A stretch of 64,000 nt of DNA from Phaeosaccion multiseriatum (Eukaryota > Ochrophyta, other classes): assembly GCA_965112735.1 (NCBI GenBank), contig OZ218955.1:1984001-2048000 (forward strand), read 5' to 3'. Position numbers and translations under genes: made by a program. The notes below the pieces were generated by a model. The model made no database searches. It saw only the letters and a program-made list of their open reading frames with translations, and was not told where the DNA came from. Shown in pieces: positions 31,535 to 43,952 of this stretch (position 1 is the first letter of the stretch; every line of letters begins with the position of its first letter).

Positions 31535-32001
31535 TTGATTGATTGCTTGTTTGGTTAATGTCGCAGCTATCTGGGTGGGTTCGAGTGTGTCCCGCTCTCC
31601 TTGCTGCGCTGCCCTAGACGACACAGACCGACCGAGTGTCACTTCGCTCACTGCTCTTTTTTATAGTTATACAAGTACAAAAGAGAGAAAGAAAGAAGTT
31701 TGATTTTTCAAAATTTTGAGTTTTGAGTTTTGGGAGAGCTCAGCAAAATGTCGGTGGGAGAACCGCTAATAGCTCTTCGTGTAGCTCTTTGAGATGCCTA
31801 TCGATCCATAGTCTTTCAGCTTTTCCCTGCTTGTCAGCATTTCAAGAGCACTCACCCTTGCCGCCCGATCTCTGAAAAACGGGCGATTTGGGCGATTCTT
31901 ACTCGTCCACCCACGAGCCCCCCTTCACCCTCACCCTCAGCCTCAGCCTCTCATCCTCCTCCTCCACCACCCATAAGAAGCAAGTCGTCTGACCATCACA
32001 G
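31535..32001. other. Intergenic, 3' flank of CLF1
   Basis: T-rich and A-rich sequence at 31660-31735 suits 3' end formation. CTC-rich sequence leads into the acceptor at 32001. I looked for upstream haloperoxidase exons and saw none. Confidence 0.5.
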
Positions 32002-32141
32002 GAGAGCTGAATAAGTTGGCTCATAACATCGTCGCCGGCCGAGAGATGCTGGGAGTGCACTACCGCTGTGACGGCGTGGAGGGCATGAAGCTGGGGGAGG
32101 AGGTGGCGATGGCCTACTTGCAGGCCGAGCTCGATCGACAG
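32002..32141 (+). pseudogene. Orphan exon of a vanadium-dependent haloperoxidase (PAP2 superfamily)
   Basis: A 140-bp open segment bounded by a good acceptor (CCATCACAG) and donor (CAG|GTGGGT). It encodes ELNKLAHNIVAGREML, then GVHYRCDGVEGMKLGEEVAM and AYLQAELDRQ. This is the last active-site block of vanadium haloperoxidases, A..R...GVH.R.D..EG...GE, with the Arg and the vanadate-binding His present. The earlier blocks (K......R and PSGH) are missing from the 467 bp upstream, where CLF1 ends, and I find no convincing continuation downstream. A weak LETFTKL-stop at 32715-32740 could be a decayed C-terminal FTKFDG. Best read as a relic exon of a lost or moved gene. Confidence 0.6.
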
Positions 32142-32869
32142 GTGGGTGAGGAGGGAGGGGGGCGGTGTGGAGGCTCCTAGTCTCACTCCCTCCCTCGCTC
32201 ACTCACTCACTCACGCACTCTCTCACTCACTCGCTCACTCACTCACTCTCTCACTCACTCACTCGCTCACTCACTTACGCACTCACTCACTCACTCACTC
32301 ACCCACCCTCCCGGACCAAGTGAAGGCCGTTTGTAGTTGAGTTGGTCAGAGAGACTCTCGTCTCCTTGTCGTCTCCTTGTCGTCTCCTTGTCGTCTCCTT
32401 GTCGCCTCGTTGGATAGAGGCGGTCAAGGATGGATATCAAGGTCAAGGAGGGCCGTGGGCGAGTCCACTCGTCCTGTAGGACGGTCCGTCCGTCCGTCCG
32501 TCCGTCCGTCCATCCATCCGAGCTCGAGGCCCTCTCTGGAGTTTGGTGGGGGCGGTTCCCTTGCTTCCTTACACACCCTTACTTACCTCTCTTCCACACT
32601 GCTGCACATGTACTCTTTCGGTGTGCCGTTACAATACCCGCCACCTCACTTGGATGACCAACTCCCTTCCGATCCGAAGCGACCCAACCGACGCCATCCC
32701 TAGACCTGAAATTCCATTGGAGACCTTTACGAAGCTCTGACGCACTACCTCACAGCGAATGAATGAATCATTCGGGAGGGAGGGCTTCGATCAGAGAAAG
32801 AGTGTGGGTGTCGCCCTCTCCCCTCTCCCCCCCCCCCAACTGGCTCAACGCAATGCTGCTGCTCCACAC

Positions 32870-32923
<54 letters not shown>

Positions 32924-33061
32924 GCTGCCGTCCTCCTCTCCGGACCGCCATCACAAAGGGGTCAATGTCCCCCGTCCTCCGCGTGTGTGTGTGTTGCTGC
33001 TACTGCTGTTGGTCATACGCTTGCCTGGAGTGGAGCCCTCCTACGTAAGAGGTCCCATATA
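32142..33061. other. Intergenic with simple repeats, between haloperoxidase relic and KAS
   Basis: Contains CTCA repeats at 32195-32305, GTCTCCTTGTC copies at 32355-32405, a GTCC tract at 32485-32512 and a (CTG)n tract at 32872-32925. No supported gene. The poly-Leu ORF over the CTG tract is a repeat artefact. Confidence 0.6.
32872..32925. repeat. (CTG)n trinucleotide repeat
   Basis: About 18 CTG triplets in non-coding sequence 3' of the KAS gene, with degenerate copies on either side. Confidence 0.85.
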
Positions 33062-33652
33062 TCAGGTGGGTGGTGGCTCCGAGAACAAGAGGGAGGCATT
33101 GGTTCCTCCAAAGCCGAAGGAGTTAGACAACGCGGCTCGGATTTCCCGTGGCTGCGAACAGTCCTTCACCCTCACGTGAGTAAAGCCAAAGTCGCCTGCG
33201 CGGCCCGAACATACGCAAGTCACACATCGCCCAGGTCCAGTTCAAGGCGTACAGGTGCAGTTCATGTCACACGGCCGACCAACGTACAGGGGGGGGGGCG
33301 TCGGGTGCAAGGGGGGTTGGGGGGTGGGTGAGTGTGTGAGTCAGTGAGTGGGTGGTTCGGTGAGTAGGTGGTGGCGGGTGGGCTGGGGTGGGGTGGGCTG
33401 GGGCGGGGTGCAGTGCAGCAGCAGGGGGGATGTGGGCGAGGAGATGCGAACAGAAAGCGGTTATTGAGAAATCACTACACCATCCCATGAACGAAGGGAC
33501 TCACTCACTAGCCCAGAAAAGAGCACAAATCTTGTCTCTGCCGTCAAGCACGCGCGCACGCACGCACACACGTGCACACATTCACACACATACGCTTACG
33601 CGCACCACCCACCCACCCATACCCACGCACACACACACACACACACACTCAG

Positions 33653-33683
<31 letters not shown>

Positions 33684-34255
33684 CATGCACACGCACACAC
33701 AAACACACGCACACACACCGTCCGGGTCGTCCAGGTTGAGGGTGGGCGGAGCAAGGCCGTCCCGAATAGCCAACATGGCAAGGGCTGCTTCCACCGCCCC
33801 CGCCGCGCCGAGGAGGTGCCCCGTGGCGCCCTTGGTGCTTGATACCAGCAGGCTGTCTGCAGAGAAGGGACGGAGAGAGAGAGAGGGCAGACGGAAGAGG
33901 CAGTGGATGGCAGCAGATGGCAGTAAGACGTCTGAATGAGTTTTCAGTTGCACGCTGTTGCATGGTGTGTGTGAAGTAGGGGTGTGCCAACTCGGGGGCG
34001 GGAATCAGTGAGTGAGTCAGTCAGTGAGTGAGACAGTCAGCCAGGTAGTCTGTACGGCAGAATTACGTATGAATACGTACTTCTCCGTCCGAAGACGGTG
34101 TCGATGGCTCTGCCCTCGGCCAAATCCCCGAGGGGGGTGGAGGTAGCGTGGGCATTGAGATACCCAACATGTTCAGGCTGCAGGCCGGACTGCTCCAATG
34201 CCATTCGCATCGACTTGAGATGAGGACCAGAGAGAGGGGATCGAACGGATGAAGC

Positions 34256-34321
<66 letters not shown>

Positions 34322-35843
34322 TAGCAATGACGCAAAGAGATAGAGTGGCAGAGAGACTGAGAGACAAGGTAAGTCCAGTGTCAAAGGAAAAAAGAGGGTG
34401 AGGAGCCCCCATTCCACAAGCATACAAAAGAGTCAAAGACGAACCTGCACGGCGCCTCTGCCGTCTTCCCACGGTGCAGTGATGTGGTTAGCATCTCCTG
34501 AGAGGCCGTACCCGCGTACCTCTGCCAGCAATGGGGCTCCACGAGCGAGGGCAGAGTGGAGCTCCTCCAGCACCACCACCCCCGCTCCCTCGGCCACGAC
34601 GAAGCCGTCTCGGCCTTTGTCGAACGGCCTTTTTTATAACGTTAAAAAGTTTGGGGGGGGGTGGGGTGGGGTTGATTGGATTGGGTGGGGTCGGGATGGG
34701 CTGAGTCGGGCTGAGGGCTTGCGGGGGGGGGGGTCGCAGGAGCGAAAACAAAAACAAAAGACAGACAGCCCCATAGTTGCACACAATACCTCGAAGCCTT
34801 GGCCGGTTGGTCGTTGTACCCTGTGGACAGGGCGCGCATCCTGCCGAACCCTGCGAGGGAGAGGTGATTGACACATGCCTCCGTGCCTCCTGCCACCATC
34901 ATGTCGGCGTCTCCGAACTTGATGAAGCGAAAAGCATCGCCGATGGAGTGGGCGCTGCAAGAGCAGGAGGGAGGGGAAGGGTGTGAGCCACACTGACACA
35001 CGTAACTCAAACACACACATTTGCACACCCACACCCACACCCACACCCACACACACACACACACATAGGGGCGGTTCAAAGGAGAAGAGGAAGCAGCAGG
35101 GACACGGGGTGGGAGACAAATTGGAGATGCTCGAAGCGAGAGAGGGAAATACTCGGACACTGGGGATTCCGGAAGGGAGGAGACACGCGAGACACCAGCA
35201 TGACAAGCCTACTTCAAAAACCTACTTACCCTGTTGCGCAAGCGGTAACGACGGAGTGATTGGGCCCCCGTAGCCCGTGCTTGATGCTTACATGTCCAGC
35301 CGCCAGGTTGAGCAAGATCTTGGGGACGAAATGCGGCGAAAGCTTCCGATACCCTCCTCTCCCTCCTCCTCCCTTTTCCCGCAAGATTCTATCCGCAGCC
35401 CACACGTCCTCCAACGCTCCAATGCCGGCACCGATGGAAACGCCTGCGCGCAAGTTTCTCCCCTCTCCCCCCTCCCACCTGGCCATGTGAAGGGCTTCCT
35501 CGGCCGCCGCGAGGGCAAACTGCACAAACCGGGAGACTGACTGTGGCTGGCTCTTCACAGAGAACAGACCACTCCCTTCTCCCTCAGGCACTGTCGCAGC
35601 CAAAGGCGTGGGATAGCTCTGCAGCCCCCCCCATGGTGATGCGTCTCCGCTTCCACTGTCGTCTGGCGGCAGGATGGGGTGGGTGGGGTCGTGTTGGCCC
35701 TGCAAGGCTCGCACGCCAGTCTCCCCCTTCATCAGGGCCGAAAGAGTGGCCTTCACACCGTTTCCCAGCGGCGTCACCATACCGATCCCCGTCACCACTA
35801 CCCTGCGCTGGGCCAGCAGTGGCGGGGCGAGGAAGGGGGCCAT
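33062..35843 (-). CDS. 3-oxoacyl-[acyl-carrier-protein] synthase, mitochondrial KAS/FabF type
   Basis: Claisen-condensing enzyme of type II fatty acid elongation. Exons in transcription order: 35843-35230, 34954-34790, 34628-34445, 34213-34081, 33856-33717 and 33151-33062; about 441 residues. The start [18 protein letters not shown] is standard. The Cys-His-His triad is present in TACATGAHSIGDA (split by intron 1), [11 protein letters not shown] and [17 protein letters not shown]. The C-terminal [17 protein letters not shown] is on the last exon. [19 protein letters not shown] recalls mitochondrial KAS (OXSM), and the short [14 protein letters not shown] leader fits mitochondrial import. The join of the last two exons is uncertain: it needs a donor inside a GT repeat at 33716, and about 15 usual residues (CDLDYVPN region) are absent, so a small exon may be missed. 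Divergent from UBR4. Confidence 0.88.
33590..33718 (-). repeat. CA/GT microsatellite at the KAS exon 5 donor
   Basis: Interrupted CACACA/ACGC repeats filling the start of the last intron. On the gene strand the intron begins directly as GTGTGTGTGCGTG. Confidence 0.8.
34256..34321 (-). repeat. (ACAG)n tetranucleotide repeat in a KAS intron
   Basis: About 16 uninterrupted ACAG units within the intron 34214-34444. Confidence 0.92.
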
Positions 35844-36059
35844 CTCTCCGCTTCCCTTCCTGCTTCGAAGACTTTGAGCACGCCTCGACTCACAGAATTT
35901 TGTCTCCCGGGGGTTGAGGGATCACATTGCCGCACAAGGGGAGCGGGGCTAACCATAGCATGTGGTTGTGCAGACGTGCGGAATAGGTCTGTGTTCCCCA
36001 ACTTCTTGTGGTTGTGGGGGAGCGGAGATATCTTTCGCAATTGAAAATAACAACTTTCC
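35844..36059. promoter_or_regulatory. Bidirectional promoter region, KAS / UBR4
   Basis: Only 216 bp separate the KAS start codon (minus) from the UBR4 start codon (plus). No element can be named with confidence. The short divergent spacing suggests a shared promoter. Confidence 0.5.
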
Positions 36060-37602
36060 ATGGATACGAAATCGGGCAGCAAGCGCAAGCTTGAAGAGAG
36101 GGAGGGACAAGGAGGAGGAGGAGCAGGAGGAGGAGGAGATGGTGGAAGTGGTGCCAGTCGAAGTAGGGCTGGGACGAGCCGAGCGAGGAGGGGGGGCACA
36201 ATGGCGGAGGTCAGGGAGGAGGGCCCGGAGGAGTCCTCCGCACCCGTCCATCCCCCTCAGGAGATCGGAGGGGGCAGCGTCAACAGGCTTTTGTCCTGCT
36301 TAGCTCAGCATCTGGCTCTGGGCCCTCCTTTGTCGTCTTCTCCGTCGCCGGCTTCGATTTCTGCCACCTCCGCAGCCATCTCAGGCACAACCGCTGGTGC
36401 TTTACTTGAGGCGAGAGGTGAGAAGAGTAGTAGCAGTTCTAGGCTTCGCAGCAGCACTGCGCCCCCAACAGCCTCTGAAGCTGGTGACGGTGAGGCGGGA
36501 GCGGAGGCGGGAGAAGCATCTACAGCAGCAGTTGAAGGGGAGGTGCCCCTCCCGCCTGTGGTGGGTCCGCTGCTCGCCAACGCCGTGGGCTGTATTATCC
36601 GCCACATGGCCCGAAGACTCCAGTCTTCTGCCCCTGGCTCTTCAGCTGCGTCTTCTTCTAGTGCCAATGTCGGTCAGCGCTTGACTGGGGGGGCTGCTTC
36701 CTCGCCGGAAGGGCATCACCAGCGGCCTCACAGGGGCACAGGCGGCAGTGGTGGAAGCAGCGGTGGAAGCAGCGGCAGCGGCATGAATGGAAGGAAGGGA
36801 AGCGGCGGCAGGACCGGTAGGAGTGGTAGCAGCAGCAGCAACAACAGCAGCAACAGCAGCAGCGGTAGCAGTGGCGGAGAAGTGTTTTCCCGCGACGAGG
36901 CTCCCGCGATGCTTCTCTTCGCAGAGGTGGGCACTGACCTGCTGGAGTCGATGCTACTGGTGAGTGCAGGGTGGATGGGCTGAAGAGCGCATCAACGGGA
37001 AGGATTGCACGAGGGCAGGCATGTGGGAGGGAGGGACCGGGAAGGCACGAGCGTACAGGAGAGGATTCCCCCCCCCCTCCACTCCTCACCCTCTCTCGAC
37101 CTCTCCCCCTCTCGGTCTCTCTCCCTCTCTCGATCTTACTCCCTTGCTCTCCCTCTCCCCACTCCCTTCTTCCTCCCTCCCTCCCTCCTCCCCCCTTCGC
37201 CCCTGCCGTTTGCTCGTACCAGGCTTCCTCTGGCAGTGGGAGCACCCCCGGAAGCTCTGGAAGACGCGCCTCTCCCGCCCCCTCCTGCTCGCCCCTCTGG
37301 GGGGCCGTTCCTCCTCAGCTTGTGCAGCGCCTTTGTCAGGAGCTGGCCTCTTTCGCAGTAGGTGGGTGCTGGACGGCCTGAATGGGGGTGGGGTGAAGGC
37401 TTATCTCCTAACCAGTACAATAGCGAGTGGGAGCTGAGAACAAATGCAAGTTATCAGCATTACTGCGGTTTTGCGGTTGATTGCCCCCCTGAAGCCGATT
37501 TGAGCAAACCTTGAACAGAAATCCGTCCCCCACCCACCGTCTGGCTGCAGTTTTTTTTTCTTGCTGTCCGAAGACCCTTTTCCGCCCTCTTACAGTGAGA
37601 CG

Positions 37603-37638
<36 letters not shown>

Positions 37639-37945
37639 CCTCGGTGTTTTTGTCATTGGCTTCCTTCCGCCGCCCCCACATCATATAGGGTTGCTGGAGA
37701 GGATCTTGGAAATGGACAACATACCACAGAGGCGTAGTATGGAGGATGTGTGGGGTATCGTGAGGCTGATCGAGTGCTCCGCCACCCTCGCAGGGAGAGG
37801 AGAGAGCGCTCGAGGCTTGGCAGCAACAGCAGCACCCAGAGGAGGAGCACCCAGGACAGGAGGAGGGGCGGGACGACTTTTGCCCTCCATAGGCGATAAG
37901 GAGGCGGCGGTCGGGGCACCGGCAGCGTCGAGTGGTGGGGGGGCT

Positions 37946-37977
<32 letters not shown>

Positions 37978-40900
37978 CGGCAGCGGTGGCGGCCGGGTGA
38001 CAAGGAGCCAGTTCAGTCGGAGGAAACGGCGGAGTGGGGACAGTAGCAACGAAGACAAGGCCGTTGTAGTGGGCGTGGCAGCGGGCGCAGGAGATGGGGT
38101 CGCGACTACGGGGAGCAGCAGCAGCAGCGTCAGTAGTAAGAGCCGAGGAGGCACGGGTGAGGGTACACTGCCCGGCAAGCGCTCCTGGGCGAATCTTCCT
38201 CTCATCAGTGTAACCGACTCCGATCTCTGCTTGGACGTGGACTTGCAAGATACGCTGACAAATACGGTGGACCAGATCGAAGCCAGCCTTTCTGCGGCTG
38301 CGGCAGGGGCAGGGGGAAGAGTGGCACGACCTGCGCAATTATCCGCAGCAAGCAGCGGTGGAAGCAGCAGCAACAGTAAGGAAGGCACAAAGAAGAGGGG
38401 GAGGGGAGGGGCAAGGGCCGCAGGAGATAGAGGAGGAGGAGGAGGAGGAGGAGGAGGAGAAGGGTTGGAAGGGGAAGGAAGTGCCGTCAAAGCAGTGGAC
38501 GATGCAGAGGGCATGCTGCTTCGCCTGTCCCAGCTGGGACATTTTGTTACAGTCCGTCGCAGTCCGGAGAGCGTCAGCTCTGAGGCCAACGCGCGTGAGG
38601 TTGTAGGGGGGGGCGAAGCAGGTACTGGTCGTGGAGGCGACTCGTCTTCGCCTGCTCCAGGCCTCGTGTCTTCTTCAAGGCGGCAAGGCGGCGGAGGTAG
38701 GCGGGGTAGCGGCGGCCGCGGTGGAAGCGGAGCTGCAGCGGGGGGTGCCGCGTCAGCAGCGGCAACAGCAGCAGCCGCAGCAACAGCCGCAGAGTCAGGA
38801 GCAGGAGGAGGAGGAGGGGCGGGAGGAATGAGCCAGAATGTCCTGTCGCTCGTTGGTGATGATGCGATAGGCAGGCGAGCGGTCCGATGGTGTACAACGG
38901 CCTGTCTCAGTGAGGAGTGGAGACTGTTCTGCTCGCAGGAGTTCCTGAAAGAGAAGCAACAGCACCAGTTGGTGATACAGGAGCAAAAGGAGGAGGAGGA
39001 CGAGGAGGGCGAGGAACACTCTGCCGGAGACGGCGACGCAGATGTGCAGGAGATGGAGGAGGGCGACACTGATGAGGAGGAGGTACGCACGGTGTCTAGT
39101 GTCTACGTTTAAGAGTCTGTGTTTGGGTTTTTGTCTCAAGTTTTGCCAGTCGTTGGTTGTTGAAGCACTATGCTGGGCTTTTGAATGCGACCGAAGCCGA
39201 ACCACCGACCACAGGCGCCAGGCGCTGCCCCCTTCTTACCTCTCGCCCCCCGAACCTTTTTGATTTTCTTGCCATGCTGTGTCTATCTTCTTTTTCCTGT
39301 CTTGACATACACGCACAGCCCAACGCGGAGGCCGACCACGAGCGTGGCGAAGGGAAAGACGACGGAGCACGGGGGCGGAGGCGCAAGGCGAGGAGAGTCG
39401 CCTTCTCCTCACAATCACCGGGGGGGGCCTCCTCCGCCTCCTCTTCTTCGCGTCGACGGGCGCCGAGGACGAGTACAGAAGGAGGTGCGCTGGGAAACAC
39501 TGATTTGAGCAGCGTCGTTGTCGGTGGGAGTGGGGGGAGCAGCTCTGCTGTGGTGGAGACGGAGACGCCTGATGGAGCACCAACTCTCGCAGGCGGGAGG
39601 GGGGGGGGGCTGTCTCTTCTGTTGAGACTTGTCACAAAGGTGATACATGCCGTCAAGGAGGCCCAATCACCACCCAACGGCAGCAGACCTCCTTCAGCGG
39701 CAGTGTTGGGCTCCGGCAGGAGTGGTGGTGCTAGTAAAGCTTCCGCAGGTGATGGTTCAGACGGTGGGGAAGGAGCAGCAGCATTGAAGGCCTTGGAACT
39801 AGGTCGCGTGGATGTCGCCGCAGCAGTGGATGCTGTGTTCGACCTCTACGAGACAAGGTTGGTCGAGGGTTCTGATTGCCAGCCCCAGCCCCCGCGGCAG
39901 CAGCAGCAGCAGCAGCAGCAGCAGGTGGAAGAAGGGGGGTCTGGAGGAACGGAGGAAACAAAGACACAGGATGTAAGCAAGGGAGGACGATACGTACATA
40001 CTACAAAGAGAGGAGCAGGGGAGGAAGTGGCGGCTGGTGACGACGAGGACGACGAAGTGGAAAAGCTCCTGAGCACTATGCCGCCAGCGCCTGTGCGAGA
40101 GACTTGTTCCCACTTGTCCCAACGCATGCACACCGTCACCTCTGCACTTATGCCTCTCGTTCTCGTTGATGAGCGCGGGGCTGGTGGGGCGGCGGGCAAG
40201 GGGGGAGCCGGGGCGGAACAACAACGCCAATCGCTGGGTATGAGCGTGCCTCTACTGGAGGATTTGAGCGGGCTCTTTGGGATGGCAGGCGACAGCAGCC
40301 AGCAGGGTCTGGGTCAGGGTCAGGGTACAGGTCAGGCGAGGACGTCATCCACTTCTAGCAGAAGCAGCGGCAAGTCTGGCGGGGGTGGATGGTTTGGGGG
40401 GAACCCAAAAGACGGGCCCAGCAGCAGCAGCAGCCGCAGCAGCAGCGGGTCCAACGTGTCGTCCGGTGCGAGTGCCACTGCTGCAGGCCTGGCCTCAACC
40501 ATGCGTGTGTACTGCGCCTCCCGCGTGCTGGCCACCCTCCCCGGTCAACGTCAGATGGAGGCACTCCTGCAATTGGTCGGAGGAGAAGGAGAGGACCTTG
40601 CAGGTACGATTCGGCTCGCGATGTGCGGGGGGCTGCCTACCTTTGCCCTTCCCTTTGCCTTTGCCTTTGCCTTTGCCCCCCCTCTCTTCTTTTTTCGCTC
40701 CGTGGTGACGGGATTTTTATCTCTCGGTTGTTCCATCTCTGCTTTTCCCTCCCAGATTCTCTATTGCCATCCTGTACTTGTTTTCCACATGATTGTACTC
40801 CTCTGAGCATTGCCTTACCTCCCCTCTGAGCATTGCCTCACCTCCCCTCCCCTCCCCTGCCTCCCTCCTCCCCGTCCTCCCACCCCCCCCCTGTCCTCAG

Positions 40901-42647
40901 GAGGGCTTGAAGATGTGCTCCTCGCGACGGCAATACCCTCAAAGGTCCTTCCAGGGGGTCTGGCCAGCTTTGCCATCAAGAACGTTCTGGACACCGTCCG
41001 ATCGGCCGCTTCTTCGCAAAGCTCGACCTCCAGTACGACTACTGCCGCCACCACCACCACCACCACCACGACCACGACGTCATCATCACCACCCCCCTCT
41101 CACACTACACCAGGCTCGATAGGAGGAGGGCGCGCGTACACACTGTGTACAGGGCAAGGCGGTACTTGTGGCACTTTTGATCGCCGCCTTGCACTGTTTG
41201 TGTCCGCGTTTTTGCCGTGGCCGTCGTCATCAGGAGAAGGGACAGTGGCAGCGGCAGCAGCACCGGCGATGATGGTGAGCCCCCAGGACATGCGTGGGGA
41301 GGAAGGTACAGCCGCCGCGTCTGCTCTGTTGGATACTCTCTGTACGTGCCTGCTGGCCGCGGTGGTCCATGAACGGGAGCGAGTTTATCTGAAAGAAGGA
41401 GATGGGAGCAGTAGCAGTAGTAGTAGTAGTAGCAGCAGCAGCAGCAGCAGCAGCAGTGGGAAGAACACCTCAGTGGGCGGGCAGCTCCAGCACCGGCGGC
41501 CGACGGTGTCAGGGGCAGAGGTGCGCACGCTGGATAGCATCGTGATGCGTACGTACGCGCTCCTCGCTTCGGTATTTAAGGCCGCGAAAGGTGGCAACAA
41601 CGTCAGCAACACCAGCAAGCAGGGCAAGGTCACAGACGGCAGTGGTGCGGCGGCCGCAGCGGACGACAGCGGTACCGGTAGCAGAGGTGGTGGGGCGAAG
41701 TACTCCGTGGCAAGAGGGCCAACGAGTGAGAGGCAACCGCTGGGAAGCAGTAAGAAGCAGCGCGTCTCGAGTCCTTCCTCTGATACAGGGACGGATGGAG
41801 GAGGAGAGGCGTCCTCTATCACCGGCCTTATTTCCTCCGGCCTACCGGACCTGCTGACGACGGCTTTCCGTGAGCGCCACGTGCGATTGCTACTCATGGC
41901 GACTGCTGCGTGGGACCCCTGGTCTGGGCTAGCACCGGCACCGGCGAACACGGGACTAGTGATGAAGAGGAGCAAGTCGACGGCCGGGTGGCAGACGAAG
42001 GTTTGGGCGTCTTCAGGCAACCTTATGGATGCAATGGCGAGCTTCTGTGCGTCGGAACTGACTCGCCGGAGCCGGGAGGCTGAGCAGGCCAAGCGGGAAG
42101 AGAGGGAGAGGCAGCTGGCCAAGCAAGAAGAGCAGCTGACGGAGGAGATGCAGCAAATCCAAATGATGGAGATGATTCAGCAGCAGCAGAAGCTCCTGAC
42201 GACGGCAGAGGGCGGTATGGTAGGGGGCTGGGGCGCAGTGACGGGTACCCCGGTGGGTGTCGACCCTCTCTCTAACCTGCAAGTGCCACCCATACGCCCC
42301 CAGCAGCCGCCTCAGGGAGTTGCACAGCCGCCGTCTGCCCCTCCTCCCATCCCCACCCAAGCTGTTGCGTTTTCACATGAGTTGGTGAGCGCGGCATTGG
42401 GTGTCGGGGCGGGGGTGGGAGGGTTCGGACTGGAGCAACAACAGCCGCCGCCGACGGCTAGATCGCGCTTATGTTTAGACATTGCCTCCGTCGTTCTCCT
42501 GCGCAAGCTGCTGGTGAAACTCACGCAGGAAGGTCACAGGGCATTGGTATCAGAGTTAGGTCTGGTGGTATGGGTGACGTTCTTGGACAGCTTGGAGCGG
42601 CACCTTCAGGAGTTTCAAGAGAATTTCCATGGCATTCAACAAGCCTT

Positions 42648-42687
<40 letters not shown>

Positions 42688-43912
42688 AGCGGGGGGGATG
42701 CTGAAGGGCATGAGGGAGAAGGAGCTCGAGCGGAGGGTGCCAGGACGCGGAGACTGAGGGCGAGAATGGTGCAGAGTTACTGGGGAAGCTTTTGTCTCTC
42801 TCGCCCTCAGCTACAGCTCCTGGCCTTCGCGTACTACCATCTGTCGGCGGCAGTGCATGATGTTGAGCATGGCGAAGGGCCCGCCGAAGACGAAAAAGAC
42901 CAGGATGTGGTGGAAGAGGAGGAGGGGGAGGAGGAGGAGCAGAAGGAGCGCCGAGTGGTGCTGCTGGCGCGGCTGCAGGTGAACGCCATCGCGCTCATGG
43001 CTACGGTCACTGCGGTGGGGGGATCCCAACAAGGTGTGGAGTCGGTGGAGGAAGTACTACCTGCGAACGAGGGTATGGATGAGGCCACAGCAGCAGGAAC
43101 AGCAGGAGCAAGAGGACAAGGAAGGATAACTTGGCAGCCCTTCCTGCGGCAGATACTGCAACTCCTTTCGTTTTGCGTCACGCACGTGGATGAGCGAGAG
43201 AGCAAGGAGCTCATTTCGCCCGACTACATGCTGAAAGCATGCGCTGTGACGCCCGTGGTACCCCCATTCTCCTCCTCTCCCAGCCCCCCCGCTTCTTCTT
43301 CTACATCTTCTTCGTGCAGTTCCTCCTCGAGGGCTGCTGTCCGGCGTCGCGGCCAGGCTCAGGGGCAGGGTCAGGCGGGGGGCGGCAAGCAGCAGCAGCA
43401 GCAGCAGGAGGTTGAGACCATAGAGCATGTATACTGCTATACCGCGCTACTCGATCGGGATGTGGACAGGCCCGTTGTGTGGCATCGCAGGACCGAACGA
43501 GCCCAGCGGGTTCTGGCGCGGGCCTCCTTTGGGGGTTCTGCTGGCTTTAGTGGTGAGCTGCGGCGCTGTGTGGAGGAAATCATGCGGTGTGCCAGCGCGC
43601 CTTCGCTGGCAAGGTCATCCTCCTCAGCAGGGAAGAGCTCCGGGCAGCAAGTCGAGACACCTTCAGCCGTTGTCAGCTTGAGGAGCAGCAGCGGCGGCAC
43701 ATCGAAGAAGAGACGGAGGCCTGCCACTCTAGGGAGCGCTGCCTCGTTCGCACCGGAAGGACCGGGAGACGTGGAGGCCTTGAGGCTTGTAATGACAGGC
43801 TGGAGAGTACTTTCTCTGCTGCCGGAAGACGTGTTTCTGTCTAGCACTGGGCCTCTGATTCCTTTCAGCACTAGCAACAGCAGCAGCAGCAGCAGCAGGA
43901 GCAGTAGTAGCG

Positions 43913-43952
<40 letters not shown>

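Noticed and set aside
32763-33179. 138-codon plus-strand ORF with a poly-Leu stretch, possible membrane protein
   Set aside because: The Leu run is a (CTG)n microsatellite, and the distal half overlaps the conserved last exon of KAS on the other strand.
37681-39090. Long minus-strand ORF opposite UBR4 exon 3, and similar long minus ORFs opposite exons 5, 7, 8 and 9
   Set aside because: They are shadows of GC-rich, Ser/Gly/Ala-coding plus-strand exons. Only the plus strand keeps UBR4 motifs and phase-matched splice sites.
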